A stretch of DNA of 64,000 nt from Hydractinia symbiolongicarpus (taxonomy: Eukaryota > Cnidaria > Hydrozoa > Anthoathecata > Hydractiniidae), in NCBI RefSeq assembly GCF_029227915.1, contig NC_079886.1, positions 1 to 64,000 on the forward strand, in the 5' to 3' direction. Both the position numbers and the translations under genes were made by a program. This document shows, piece by piece, positions 13,176 through 28,300 of this stretch (position 1 is the first letter of the stretch; each line of letters opens with the position of its first letter). The notes under the pieces were generated by a model. The model worked only from the letters and a program-made list of their open reading frames with translations. It made no database searches and had not been told where the DNA came from.

Positions 13176-14969
13176 CAATAACGGCTAGGATTGTTCCCAA
13201 AGTAAAAAATGACTTATTATTTTAAATTTTTAATTAAAGCGCTACCACAGCGCCCAGTGTAATCGCTGAGTTCCGTCAATCATGCCAATTTAAGAAGAAT
13301 GTGATTGCATGGAGTCCAATTGTCTCAATTATCACATCTATAAAGTTAAAGTCCAAAATCAGTTCAATTAAGTCCTACAGTCAATCTTTTCACTGTTAAA
13401 AGCGATACAACCTAATAATATCAGAAAAACATCGCTAAACACATGTTGGTACGCATATGTGACGCAACCGTTGTAACAGAAACGGACTGATACCGCTAGA
13501 AAGTCAATGAAATGTAGTTTTTGAAACTGTCTCAATTTCTTCAACGTGCGATAACGGCTAGGATTGGACCCACAGTAAAAAGTGACTTATTTATCTACAT
13601 TATTAAATAAAGCTATACCACAGCGCCCAGTGTAATCGCTGAGTTCCCTCAATCATGCCAATTTAAGAAGAATTTTATTGCATGGAGTCCAATTGTCTCA
13701 ATTATCACATTTATAAAGTTAAAATCCAAAATCAGTTCAAGTAAGTCCCACAGTCAATCGTTTCACTGTCAAAGGCGATGCAACCTAGTAATATCAGAAA
13801 AATATCGCTAAATACATGTTGGTACGAATATGTTACGCAACCGTTGTAACTGAAACGGACTGATACCGCTAGAAAGTCAATGAAATGTAGTTTTCAAAAA
13901 TGTCTCAACTTCTTTGGCGTGCGATAGCGGCTTGGATTGGTCCCACAGTAAAAAATGACTTATATATCTACATTTTTAAATGAAGCGCTACCACAGCGCC
14001 TAGTTTAACCGCTGAGATCCGGCAATCATGCCAATTTAAGAAGAATGTTATTTCATGGAGTCCAATTGTCTCATTCATCACATTTGTAAGGTCACAGTCC
14101 AAAATCAGTTCAAGTAAGTCCCACAGTCAATCGTTTCACTGTTAAAAGCGATGCAACCTAGTAATATCAGAAAAATATCGCTAAATACATGTTGGTACGA
14201 ATATGTGACGCAACCGTTGTAACTGAAGCGGACTGATAACGTTAGAAAGTCAACAAAATGTAATTTTTGAAACTGTCTCTATTTCTTAAGCGCGCTAGTG
14301 GCTAGGATTGTTTCCACAGTAAAGAATGTCGTATTTATCTAAATTTGTAAATAAAGCGCTACCACAGCGCCCAGTGTAATCGCTGAGTTCTAGCAATCAT
14401 GCCAAGTTCAGAATAATGTTATACCTTGGAGTCCAATTGTTTCAATTATTGCATTTATAAAGTTAAAGTCCAAAATCAGTTCAATTAAGTGCCAGTGTCA
14501 ATCGTTTCACTGTTAAAAGCGATACAACCTAGTAATATCAGAAAAATATCGCTAAACACATGTTAGTACGAATATGTGACGCAACCGTTGTAACAGAAAC
14601 GGACTGATACCGATAGAAAGTCAATGAAATGTAGTTTTTGAAACTGTCCCAATTTCTTCAGCGCGCGATAACGGCTAAGATTTGTCCCACACTAAAAAAT
14701 GACTTATATATCTACATTTTTAAATGAAGCGCTACCACAGCGCCCAGTGTAATCGCTGAGTTCCGTTAATCATGCCAATTTAAGAAGACTTTTATTGCAT
14801 TGAGTCCAAATGTCTCATTCATCACATTTGTCAGGTCACAGTCCAAAATCAGTTCAATTAAGTCCCATATTCAATCGTTTTACTGTTAAAAGCGATGCAA
14901 CCTAGTAATATCAGAACAATATCGCTAAATACATGTTGGTACGAATATGAGACGCAACCGTTGTTACAG

Positions 14970-17900
14970 AAACGGACTGATACCTTTAGAAAGTCAATGA
15001 AATGTAGTTTTTGAAACTGTCTCAATTTCTTTAGCGTGCGATAACGACTAGGATTGGCCCCACAGTAAAAAATGACTTATATATCTACATTTTTAAATGA
15101 AGCGCTACCACAGCGCCCAGTGTAATCGCTCAGTTCCGTCAATCATGCCAATTTAAGTAGAACGTCATTGCATGGAGTCCAATTGCCTCAATTATCATAT
15201 TTATAAAGTTAAAGTCCTGAATCAGTTCAAGTAAGTCCCACAGTCAATCGTTTCAGTGTTAAAAGCGATGCAACCTAGTAATATCAGAAAAATATCGCTA
15301 AATACATGTTGGTACGAATATGTGACGCAATCGTTATAACAGAAACGGACAGATACCGTTAGAAAGTCAATGAAATGTAGTTTTTAAAACTGTCTCAATT
15401 TCTTCAGGGCGCGATAACGGCTATGATTGGTCCCACAGTAAAAATGACTTATTTATCTGCATTTTTAAATGAAGCGCTGCCACAACACCCAGTGTAATCG
15501 CTGAGTTCTGTCAAGCATGCCAATTTAAGAAGAATGTTATTTAATGTAGTCCAATTGTCACATTCATCACATTTGTAAGGTCACAGTCCAAAATCAGGTT
15601 AATTAAGTCCCACAGTCAATTGTTTCACTGTTAAAAGCGATGCAACCTAGTAATATCAGAAAAATATCGCTAAATACATGTTGGTACGAAAATGTGACCC
15701 AACTGTTGTAACTCAAACGGGCTGACACCGTTAGAAAGGCAATGAAATGTAGTTTTTGAAACTGTCTCAATTTCTTCAGCGTGCGATGACGGCTAGGATT
15801 GGTCCCACAGTAAAAAATGACTTACATATCTACATTTTTAAATGAAACGCTACCACAGCGCCCAGTGTAATCGCTGAGTTCCGTCAATCATGCCAATTTA
15901 AGAAGAATGTGATCGCATGGAGTCCAATTGTCTCAATTATCACAATTATAAAGTTAAAGTCCAAAATCAGTTCAAGTAAGTCCAACAGTCAATCGTTTCA
16001 TTGTTAAAGGCGATGCAACCTAGTAATATCAGAAAAATATCGCTAAATACATGTTGGTACGAATATGTGACGCAACCGTTGCAACTGAAACGGACTGATA
16101 CTGTTAGAAAGTCAATGAAATGTAGTTTTTGAAACTCTCTTCAGCGTGCGATAACGGCTAGGATTGGTCCTACAGTAAAAAATGACTTATTTATGTGCAT
16201 TTTTAAATGAAGCGCTACCACAGCGCCCAGTGTAATCGCCGAGTTCTAGCAATCATGTCAAATTCAGAACATTGTTATTTCTTGGAGTCCAATTGTCTCA
16301 TTCATCACATTTGTCAGGTCACAGTCCAAAATCAGTTCAATTAAGTCCCATACTCAATCGTTTCACTGTTAAAAGCGATGCAACCTAGTAATATCAGAAA
16401 AATACCGCTAAATACATGTTGGTACGTAAATGTGACCCAACTGTTGCAACTGAAACGGACTGATACCCTTAGAAAGTCAATGAAATACAGTTTTTAAAAC
16501 TGTCTCAATTTTCTCGGCGTGCGAAAGCGGCTAGGATTTGTCCCACAGTAAAAAATGACTTATATATCTACATTTTTAAATGAAGCGCTACCACAGTGCC
16601 CAGCTTAATCGCTGAGTTCCGGCAATCATGCCAATTTAAGAAGAATGTTATATCATGGAGTCCAATTGTCTCACTCATCACACTTGTAAGGTCACAGTCC
16701 AAAATCAGTTCAATTAATTCCCACAGTCAATCGTTTCACTGTAAAAAGCGTTGCAACCTAGTAAAATCAGAAAAATATCGCTAAATACATGTTGGTACGA
16801 AAATGTGACCCAACTGTTGTAACTCAAACAGACTGATACCGTTAGAAAGTCGATGAAATGTAGTTTTTGAAACTGTCTCAATTTTCTCGGCGTGCGATAG
16901 CGGCTAGGATTTTTCCCACAGTAAAAAATGACTTAATATATCTACGTTTTTAATTGAAGCGCTACCACAGTGCCCAGCTTAATCGCTGAGTTCCGGCAAT
17001 CATGTCAATTTAAGAAGAATGTTATATCATGGAGTCCAATTGTCTCATTCATCACACTTGTAAGGTCACAGTCCAAAATCAGTTCAATTAATTCCCACAG
17101 TCAATCGTTTCACTGTAAAGAGCGTTGCAACCTAGTAATATCAGAAAAATATCGCTAAATACATGTTGGTACAAAAATGTGACCCAACTGTTGTAACTCA
17201 AACGGGCTGACATCGTTAGAAAGTCAATGAAGTGTAGTTTTTGAAACTCTCTTCAGCGTGCGATAACGACTAGGATTGTTCCCACAGTAAAAAATGACTT
17301 ATTATTTTAAATTTTTAATTAAAGCGCTACCACAGCGCCCAGTGTAATCGCTGAGTTCCGTCAATCATGCCAATTTAAAAAGAATGTGATTGCATGGAGT
17401 CCAATTGTCTCAATTATCACATTTATAAAGTTAAAGTCCAAAATCAGTTCAAGTAAGTCCCACAGTCAATCGTTTCACAGTTAAAAGCGATGCAACCTAG
17501 TAATATCAGAAAAATAATGCTAAATACATGTTGGTACGAATATGTTACGCAACCGTTGTAACTGAAACGGACTGATACCGCTAAAAAGTCAATGAAATGT
17601 AGTTTTCGAAAATGTCTCAACTTCTTTGGCGTGCGATAGCGGCTTGGATTGGTCCCACAGTAAAAAATGACTTATATATCTACATTTTTAAATGAAGCGC
17701 TACCACAGCGCCTAGTTTAACCGCTGAGATCCGGGAATCATGCCAACTTAAGAAGAATGTTATTTCATGGAGTCCAATTGTCTCATTCATCACATTTGTA
17801 AGGTCACAGTCCAAAATCAGTTCAAGTAAGTCCAACAGTCAATCGTTTCACTGTTAAAAGCGATGCAACCTAGTAATATCAGAAAAATATCGCTAAGTAC

Positions 17901-20680
17901 ATGTTGGTACGAATATATGACGCAACCGCTGTAACTGAAGCGGACTGATACCGTTAGAAAGTCAACGAAATGTAGTTTTTGAAACTGTCTCAATTTCTTA
18001 AGCGTGCTAGTGGCTAGGATTGTTTCCACAGTAAAGAATGACTTATTTATCTAAATTTGTAAATAAAGCGCTACCACAGCGCCCAGTGTAATCGCTGCGT
18101 TCTAGCAATCATGCCAAGTTCAGAATAATGTTATACCTTGGAGTCCAATTGTTTCAATTATTGCATTTATAAAGTTAAAGTCCAAAATCAGTTCAATTAA
18201 GTGCCACTGTCAATCGTTTTACTGTTAAAAGCGATACAACCTAGTAATATCAGAAAAATATCGCTAAACACATGTTAGTACGAATATGTGACGCAACCGT
18301 TGTAACAGAAACGGACTGATACCTTTAGAAAGTCAATGAAATGTAGTTTTTGAAACTGTCTCAATTTCTTTAGCGTGCGATAACGACTAGGATTGGCCCC
18401 ACAGTAAAAAATGACTTATATATCTACATTTTTAAATGAAGCGCTATCACAGCGCCCAGTGTAATCGCTCAGTTCCGTCAATCATGCCAATTTAAGTAGA
18501 ACGTCATTGCATGGAGTCCAATTGTCTCAATTATCATATTTATAAAGTTAAAGTCCTGAATCAGTTCAAGTAAGTCCCACAGTCAATCGTTTCAGTGTTA
18601 AAAGCGATGCAACCTAGTAATATCAGAAAAATATCGCTAAATACATGTTGGTACGAATATGTGACGCAATCGTTATAACAGAAACGGACAGATACCGTTA
18701 GAAAGTCAATGAAATGTAGTTTTTAAAACTATCTCAATTTCTTCAGCGCGCGATAACGGCTAGGATTGGTCCCACAGTAAAAATGACTTATTTATCTGCA
18801 TTTTTAAATGAAGCGCTGCCACAACGCCCAGTGTAATCGCTGAGTTCTGTCAATCATGCCAATTTAAGAAGAATGTTATTTAATGTAGTCCAATTGTCAC
18901 ATTCATCACATTTGTAAGGTCACAGTCCAAAATCAGGTTAATTAAGTCCCACAGTCAATCGTTTCACTGTTAAAAGCGATGCATTCTAGTAATATCAGAA
19001 AAATATCGCTAAATACATGTTGGTACGAAAATGTGACCCAACTGTTGTAACTCACACGGGCTGACACTGTTAGAAAGGCAATGAAATGTAGTTTTTGAAA
19101 CTGTCTCAATTTCTTCAGCGTGCGATGACGGCTAGGATTGGTCCCACAGTAAAAAATGACTTACATATCTACATTTTTAAATGAAACGCTACCACAGCGC
19201 CCAGTGTAATCGCTGAGTTCCGTCAATCATGCCAATTTAAGAAGAATGTGATCGCATGGAGTCCAATTGTCTCAATTATCACAATTATAAAGTTAAAGTC
19301 CAAAATCAGTTCAAGTAAGTCCAACAGTCAATCGTTTCATTGTTAAAGGCGATGCAACCTAGTAATATCAGAAAAATATCGCTAAATACATGTTGGTACG
19401 AATATGTGACGCAACCGTTGCAACTGAAACGGACTGATACTGTTAGAAAGTCAATGAAATGTAGTTTTTGAAACTCTCTGCAGCGTGCGATAACGGCTAG
19501 GATTGGTCCTACAGTAAAAAATGACTTATTTATGTGCATTTTTAAATGAAGCGCTACCACAGCGCCCAGTGTAATCGCCGAGTTCTAGCAATCATGTCAA
19601 ATTCAGAACATTGTTATTTCTTGGAGTCCAATTGTCTCATTCATCACATTTGTCAGGTCACAGTCCAAAATCAGTTCAATTAAGTCCCATACTCAATCGT
19701 TTCACTGTTAAAAGCGATGCAACCTAGTAATATCAGAAAAATACCGCTAAATACATGTTGGTACGTAAATGTGACGCAACCGTTGTAACAGAAACGGACT
19801 GATACCTTTAGAAAGTCAATGAAATGTAGTTTTTAAAACTGTCTCAATTTCTTCAGCGTGCGATTACGGCTAAGATTTGTCCCACAGTAAAAAAATGACT
19901 TATATATCTACATTTTTAAATGAAGCGCTACCACAGCGCCCAGTGTAATTGCTGAGTTCCGGCAATCATGCCAATTTAAGAAGAATGTTATATCATGGAG
20001 TCCAATTGTCTCACTCATCACACTTGTAAGGTCACAGTTCAAAATCAGTTCAATTAATTCCCACAGTCAATCGTTTCACTGTAAAAAGCGTTGCAACCTA
20101 GTAAAATCAGAAAAATATCGCTGAATACATGTTGGTACGAAAATGTGACCCAACTGTTGTAACTCAACCAGACTGATACCGTTAGAAAGTCAATGAAATG
20201 TAGCTTTTGAAACTGTCTCAATTTCCTCGGCGTGCGATAGCGGCTAGGATTTTTCCCACAGTAAAAAATGACTTATATATCTACGTTTTTAATTGAAGCG
20301 CTACCACAGTGCCCAGCTGAATCGCTGAGTTCCGGCAATCATGTCAATTTAAGAAGAATGTTATATCATGGAGTCCAATTGTCTCATTCATCACACTTGT
20401 AAGGTCACAGTCCAAAATCAGTTCAATTAATTCCCACAGTCAATCGTTTCACTGTAAAAAGCGTTGCAACCTAGTAATATCAGAAAAATATCGCTAAATA
20501 CATGTTGGTACAAAAATGTGACCCAACTGTTGAAACTCAAACGGGCTGACATCGTTAGAAAGTTAATGAAGTGTAGTTTTTGAAACTCTCTTCAGCGTGC
20601 GATAACGGCTAGGATTGTTCCCACAGTAAAAAATGACTTATTATTTTAAATTTTTAATTAAAGCGCTACCACATCGCCCA
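14970..20680 (-). repeat. Nine-monomer higher-order repeat, period 3339 bp
   Basis: Markers recur at constant 3339-bp spacing: TACCTTTAGA at 14981 and 18320, the ATTATCATAT variant at 15191 and 18530, CCCATACTC at about 16349 and 19688, and TAGGATTGTT at 17271 and 20610. Alignment covers about 14.97-17.34 kb against 18.31-20.68 kb. A local patch near 16430-16600 carries a different monomer variant from its partner near 19770-19940 although spacing is kept, which looks like gene conversion. The intervening ~1 kb (17.34-18.31 kb) contains other monomer types. Confidence 0.8.
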
Positions 20681-23600
20681 GTGTAATCGCTGAGTTCCGG
20701 CAATCATGCCAATTTAAGAAGAATGTTATTTCATGGAGTCCAATTGTCTCATTCATCACATTTGTAAGGTCACAGTCCAAAATCAGTTCAAGTAAGTCCC
20801 ACAGTCAATTGTTTCACTGTTAAAAGCGATGCAACCTAGTAATATCAGAAAAATATCGCTAACTACATGTTGGTACGAATATATGACGCAACCGTTGTAA
20901 CGGAAGCGGACTGATACCGTTAGAAAGTCAACGAAATGTAGTTTTTGAAACTGTCTCTATTTCTTAAGCGCGCTAGTGGCTAGGATTGTTTCCACAGTAA
21001 AGAATGACTTATTTATCTAAATTTGTAAATAAAGCGCTACCACAGCGCCCAGTGTAATCGCTGAGTTCTAGCAATCATGCCAAGTTCAAAATAATGTTAT
21101 ACCTTGGAGTCCAATTGTTTCAATTATTGCATTTATCAAGTTAAAGTCCAAAATCAGTTCAATTAAGTGCCACTGTCAATCGTTTCACTGTTAAAAGCGA
21201 TACAACCTAGTAATATCAGAAAAATATCGCTAAACACATGTTAGTACGAATATGTGACGCAACCGTTGTAACAGAAACGGACTGATACCGATAGAAAGTC
21301 AATGAAATGTAGTTTTTGAAACTGTCTCAATTTCTTCAGCGTGCGATTCCGGCTAAGATTTGTCCCACAGTAAAAAATGACTTATATATCTACATTTTTA
21401 AATGAAGCGCTACCACAGCGCCCAGTGTAATCGCTGAGTTCCGTTAATCATGCCAATTTAAGAAGACTTTTATTGCATAGAGTCCAAATGTCTCAATTAT
21501 CACATTTATAAAATTAAAGTCCAAAATCAGTTCAAGTAAGTCCCACAGTCAATCGTTTCACTGTTAAAAGCGATACAACCTGGTAATATCAGAAAAATAT
21601 CGCTAAACACATGTTGGTACGACAATGTAACGCAACCGTTGTAACAGAAACTGACTGATACCGTTAGAAAGTCAATGAAATGTAGTTTTTGAAACTGTCT
21701 CAATTTCTTCAGCGTGCGATAACGGCTAGGATTGGTCCCACAGTAAAAAATGACTTATATATCTACATTTTTAAATGAAGCGCTACCACAGCGCCCAGTG
21801 TAATCGCTGAGTTCCGTCAATCATGCCAATTTAAGTAGAATGTCATTGCATGGAGTCCAATTGTCTCATTCATCACATTTGTAAGGTCACAGTCCAAAAT
21901 CAGTTTAATTAAGTCCCACAGTCAATCGTTTCACTGTTAAAAGCGATGCAACCTAGTAATATCAGAAAAATATCGCTAAATATATGTTGGTACGAAAATG
22001 TGACCCAACTGTTGTAACTCAAACGGGCTGACACCGTTAGGAAGGCAATGAAATGTAGTTTTTGAAACTGTCTCAATTTCTTCAGCGTGCGATGACGGCT
22101 AGGATTGGTCCCACAGTAAAAAATGACTTACATATCTACATTTTTAAATGAAGCACTACCACAGCGCCCAGTGTAATCGCTGAGTTCCGTCAATCATGCC
22201 AATTTAAGAAGAATGTGATCGCATGGAGTCCAATTGTCTCAATTATCACATTTATAAAATTAAAGTCCAAAATCAGTTCAAGTAAGTCCCACAGTCAATC
22301 GTTTCACTGTTAAAAGCGATACAACCTGATAATATCAGAAAAATATCGCTAAACACATGTTGGTACGACAATGTAACGCAACCGTTGTAACAGAAACGGA
22401 CTGATACCGTTAGAAAGTCAATGAAATGTAGTTTTTGAAACTGTCTCAATTTCTTCAGCGTGCGATAACGGCTAGGATTGGTCCCACAGTAAAAAATGAC
22501 TTATATATCTACATTTTTAAATGAAGCGCTACCACAGCGCCCAGTGTAATCGCTCAGTTCCGTCAATCATGCCAATTTAAGTAGAATGTCATTGCATGGA
22601 GTCCAATTGTCTCATTCATCACATTTGTAAGGTCACAGTCCAAAATCAGTTTAATTAAGTCCCACAGTCAATCGTTTCACTGTTAAAAGCGATGCAACCT
22701 AGTAATATCAGAAAAATATCGCTAAATATATGATGGTACGAAAATGTGACCCAACTGTTGTAACTCAAACGGGTTGTTACCGTTAGAAAGGCAATGAAAT
22801 GTAGTTTTTGAAACTCTCTTCAGCGTGCGATAACGGCTAGGATTGGTCCTACAGTAAAAAATGACTTATTTATGTGCATTTTTAAATGAAGCGCTACCAC
22901 AGCGCCCAATGTAATCGCCGAGTTCTAGCAATCATGTCAAGTTCAGAACATTGTTATTTCTTGGAGTCCAATTGTCTCATTCATCACATTTGTCAGGTCA
23001 CAGTCCAAAATCAGTTCAATTAAGTCCCATACTCAATCGTTTCACTGTTAAAAGCGATGCAACCTAGTAAAATCAGAAAAATATCGGTAATTACATGTTG
23101 GTACGAAAATGTGACCCAACTGTTGTAACTCAAACAGACTGATACCGTTAGAAAGTCAATGAAATGTAGTTTTTGAAACTGTCTCAATTTCCTCGGCGTG
23201 CGATAGCGGCTAGGACTTTTTCCCACAGTAAAAAATGACTTATATATCTACGTTTTTAATTGAAGCGCTACCACAGTGCCCAGCTTAATCGCTGAGTTCC
23301 GGCAATCATGCCAATTTAAGAATAATGTTATATCATGGAGTCCAATTGTCTCATTCATCACACTTGTAAGGTCACAGTCCAAAATCAGTTCAATTAATTC
23401 CCACAGTCAATCGTTTCACTGTAAAAAGCGTTGCAACCTAGTAATATCAGAAAAATATCGCTAAATACATGTTGGTACAAAAATGTGACCCAACTGTTGT
23501 AACTCAAACGGGCTGACATCGTTAGAAAGTCAATGAAGTGTAGTTTTTGAAACTGTTTCTATCTCTTAAACGCGCGCTAGCGGCTAGGATTGTTTCCACA

Positions 23601-24127
23601 GTAAAGAATGAATTATTTATCTAAATTTGTAAATAAAGCGCTACCACAGCGCCCAGTGTAATCGCTGAATTCTAGCAATCATGTCAAATTCAGAACATTG
23701 TTATTTCTTGGAGTCCAGTTGTCTCAATTATCACATTTATAAAATTAAAGTCCAAAATCAGTTCAATTAATTCCCACAGTCAATCGTTTCACTGTAAAAA
23801 GCGTTGCAACCTAGTAATATCAGAAAAATATCGCTAAATACATGTTGGTACAAAAATGTGACCCAACTGTTGTAACTCAAACGGGCTGACATCGTTAGAA
23901 AGTCAATGAAGTGTAGTTTTTGAAACTGTTTCTATCTCTTAAGCGCGCTAGCGGCTAGGATTGTTTCCACAGTAAAGAATGAATTATTTATCTAAATTTG
24001 TAAATAAGGCGCTACCACAGCGCCCAGTGTAATCACTGAATTCTAGCAATCATGTCAAATTCAGAACATTGTTATTTCTTGGAGTCCAATTGTCTCAATT
24101 ATCACATTTATAAAATTAAAGTCCAAA
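17221..24127 (-). repeat. Left arm of a 6.9-kb inverted repeat
   Basis: This arm mirrors 33222-40128. Four independent landmarks have coordinates that add to exactly 57349 with their partner: 17817 with 39532, 19306 with 38043, 23020 with 34329, and 23276 with 34073. Even a seven-T run near 37462 has its seven-A partner near 19886. The arm diverges from its mirror near 24128, where this block carries extra tandem monomers. No net indel exists across these landmarks, so the copying was recent or homogenisation is strong. Confidence 0.85.
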
Positions 24128-25060
24128 ATCAGTTTAATTAAGTCCCACAGTCAATCGTTTCACTGTTAAAAGCGATGCAACCTAGTAATATCAGAAAAAT
24201 ATCGCTAAATATATGTTGGTACGAAAATGTGACCCAACTGTTGTAACTCAAACGGGCTGACACCGTTAGAAAGGCATTGAAATGTAGTTTTTGAAACTGT
24301 CTCAATTTCTTCAGCGTGCGATAACGGCTAGGATTGGTCCCACAGTAAAAAATGACTTATATATCTACATTTTTAAATGAAGCGCTACCACAGCGCCCAG
24401 TGTAATCGCTCAGTTCCGTCAATCATGCCAATTTAAGTAGAATGTCATTGCATGGAGTCCAATTGTCTCATTCATCACATTTGTAAGGTCACAGTCCAAA
24501 ATCAGTTTAATTAAGTCCCACAGTCAATCGTTTCACTGTTAAAAGCGATGCAACCTAGTAATATCAGAAAAATATCGCTAAATATATGTTGGTACGAAAA
24601 TGTGACCCAACTGTTGTAACTCAAACGGGCTGACACCGTTAGAAAGGCATTGAAATGTAGTTTTTGAAACTGTCTCAATTTCTTCAGCGTGCGATAACGG
24701 CTAGGATTGGTCCCACAGTAAAAAATGACTTATATATCTACATTTTTAAATGAAGCGCTACCACAGCGCCCAGTGTAATCGCTCAGTTCCGTCAATCATG
24801 CCAATTTAAGTAGAATGTCATTGCATGGAGTCCAATTGTCTCATTCATCACATTTGTAAGGTCACAGTCCAAAATCAGTTTAATTAAGTCCCACAGTCAA
24901 TCGTTTCACTGTTAAAAGCGATGCAACCTAGTAATATCAGAAAAATATCGCTAAATATATGTTGGTACGAAAATGTGACCCAACTGTTGTAACTCAAACG
25001 GGCTGACACCGTTAGAAAGGCATTGAAATGTAGTTTTTGAAACTGTCTCAATTTCTTCAG
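24110..25060 (-). repeat. Tandemly amplified single monomer, period 373 bp
   Basis: One monomer variant, marked by CAGTTTAATTAAG, ATATATGTTGGTACG and AGAAAGGCATTGAAATG, occurs with GTCCAAAATC starts at 24121, 24494 and 24867, exactly 373 bp apart and almost unchanged. The same amplified type is found near 45.1-45.7, 47.0-47.5 and 49.2-49.7 kb in block D. The inverted counterpart in block C carries fewer copies. Confidence 0.82.
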
Positions 25061-25390
25061 CGTGCGATGACGGCTAGGATTGGTCCCACAGTAAAAAATG
25101 ACTTACATATCTACATTTTTAAATGAAGCGCTACCACAGCGCCCAGTGTAATCGCTGAGCTCCGTCAATCATGCCAATTAAAGAAGAATGTGATCGCATG
25201 GAGTCCAATTGTCTCAATTATCACATTTAAAAAGTTAAAGTCCAAAATCAGTTCAAGTAAGTCCAACAGTCAATCGTTTCATTGTTAAAGGCGATGCAAC
25301 CTAGTAATATCAGAAAAATATCGCTAAATACATGTTGGTACGAATATGTGACGCAACCGTTGCAACTGAAACGGACTGATACTGTTAGAA

Positions 25391-28300
25391 AGTCAATGAA
25401 ATGTAGTTTTTGAAACTCTCTTCAGCGTGCGATAACGGCTAGGATTGGTCCTACAGTAAAAAATGACTTATTTATGTGCATTTTTAAATGAAGCGCTACC
25501 ACAGCGCCCAGTGTAATCGCCGAGTTCTAGCAATCATGTCAAATTCAGAACATTGTTATTTCTTGGAGTCCAATTGTCTCATTCATCACATTTGTCAGGT
25601 CACAGTCCAAAATCAGTTCAATTAAGTCCCATACTCAATCGTTTCACTGTTAAAAGCGATGCAACCTAGTAAAATCAGAAAAATATCGCTAATTACATGT
25701 TGGTACGAAAATGTGACCCAACTGTTGTAACTCAAACGGACTGATAACGTTAGAAAGTCAATGAAATGTAGTTTTTGAAACTGTCTCAATTTCTTCAGCG
25801 TGCGATAACAGCTAGGATTGGATCCACAGTAAAAAGTGACTTATTTATCTACATTATTAAATGAAGCGATACCACAGCGCCCAGTGTAATCGCTGAGTTT
25901 CCTCAATCATGCCAATTTAAGAATAATGTTATATCATGGAGTCCAATTGTCTCAATTATCACATTTATAAAGTTTAAGTCCAAAATCAGTTTAATTAAGT
26001 CCTACAGTCAATCGTTTCACTTTTAAAAGCGATACAACCTAATGATATCAGAAAAACATCGCTAAACACATGTTGGTACGCATATGTGACGCAACCGTTG
26101 TAACAGAAACGGACTGATACAGTTAGAAAGTCAATGAAATGTAGTTTTTAAAACTATCTCAATTTCTTCAGCGTGCGATAACGGCTAGGATTGGACCCAC
26201 AGTAAAAATTGACTTATTTATCTACATTATTAAATGAAGCGATACCACAGCGCCCAGTGTAATCGCTGAGTTCCGTCAATCATGCCAATTTAAGAAGAAT
26301 GTTATTGCATGGAGTCCAATTGTCTCAATCATCACACTTGTAAGGTCACAGTCCAAAATCAGTTCAATTAAGTGCCACTGTCAATCGTTTCACTTTTAAA
26401 AGCGATACAACCTAGTAATATCAGAAAAATATCGATAAATACATGTTGGTACGCATATGTGACGCAACCGTTGTAACTGAAACGGACTGATACTGTTAGA
26501 AAGTCAATGAAATGTAGTTTTTGAAACTCTCTTCAGCGTGCAATAACGGCTAGGATTGGTCCTACAGTAAAAAATGTCTTATTATGTGCATTTTTAAATG
26601 AAGCACTACCACAGCGCCCAGTGTAATCGCTGAGTTCTAGCAATCATGTCAAATTCAGAACATTGTTATTTCTTGGAGTCCAATTTTCTCAATTATCACA
26701 TTTATAAAGTTAAAGTCCAAAATCAGTTCAAGTAAGTCCTACAGTCAATCGTTTCACTGTTAAAAGCGATGCAACCTAATAATATCAGAAAAATATCGCT
26801 AAATACATGTTTATACGAATATGTGACGCAACCGTTGTAACTGAAGCGGACTGATACCGTTAGAAAGTCAACGAAATGTAGTTATTGAAACTGTCTCTAT
26901 TTCTACAGCGTGCGTTAACGGCTAGGATTGGTTCTACAGTAAAAAATGACTTATTTATGTGCATTTTTAAATGAAGCGCTACCACAGCGCCCAGTGTAAT
27001 TGCTGAGTTCTAGCAATCATGTCAAATTCAGAACATTGTTATTTCTTGGAGTCCAATTGTCTCAATTATCACATTTATAAAGTTAAAGTCCAAAATCAGT
27101 TCAATTAAGTCCTACAGTCAATCGTTTCACTGTTAAAAGAGATACAACCTAATGATATCAGAAAAACATCGCTAAATACATGTTGGTACGCATATGTGAC
27201 GCAACCGTTGTAACAGAAACGGACTGATACAGTTAGAAAGTCAATGAAATGTAGTTTTTAAAACTATCTCAATTTCTTCAGCGTGCGATAACGGCTAGGA
27301 TTGGACCCACAGTAAAAAGTGACTTATTTATCTACATTATTAAATGAAGCGATACCACAGAGCCCAGTGTAATCGCTGAGGTCCGTCAATCATGCCAATT
27401 TAAGAAGAATGTTATTGCATGGAGTCCAATTGTCTCATTCATCACACTTGTAAGGTCACAGTCCAAAATCAGTTCAATTAAGTCTTACAGTCAATCGTTT
27501 CACTGTTAAAAGCGATGCAACCTAGTAATATCACAAAAATATCGCTAAATACATGTTGGTACGAATATGTGACGCAACCGTTGCAACTGAAACGGACTGA
27601 TACTGTTAGAAAGTCAATGAAAATGTAGTTTTTGAAACTCTCTTCAGCGTGCGATAACGGCTAGGATTGGTCCTACAGTAAAAAATGACTTATTTATGTG
27701 CATTTTTAAATGAAGCGCTACCACAGCGCCCAGTGTAATCGCCGAGTTCTAGCAATCATGTCAAATTCAGAACATTGTTATTTCTTGGAGTCCAATTGTC
27801 TCATTCATCACATTTGTCAGGTCACAGTCCAAAATCAGTTCAATTAAGTCCCATACTCAATCGTTTCACTGTTAAAAGCGATGCAACCTAGTAAAATCAG
27901 AAAAATATCGCTAATTACATGTTGGTACGAAAATGTGACCCAACTGTTGTAACTCAAACGGACTGATAACGTTAGAAAGTCAATGAAATGTAGTTTTTGA
28001 AACTGTCTCAATTTCTTCAGCGTGCGATAACAGCTAGGATTGGATCCACAGTAAAAAGTGACTTATTTATCTACATTATTAAATGAAGCGATACCACAGC
28101 GCCCAGTGTAATCGCTGAGTTTCCTCAATCATGCCAATTTAAGAATAATGTTATATCATGGAGTCCAATTGTCTCAATTATCACATTTATAAAGTTTAAG
28201 TCCAAAATCAGTTTAATTAAGTCCTACAGTCAATCGTTTCACTTTTAAAAGCGATACAACCTAATGATATCAGAAAAACATCGCTAAACACATGTTGGTA

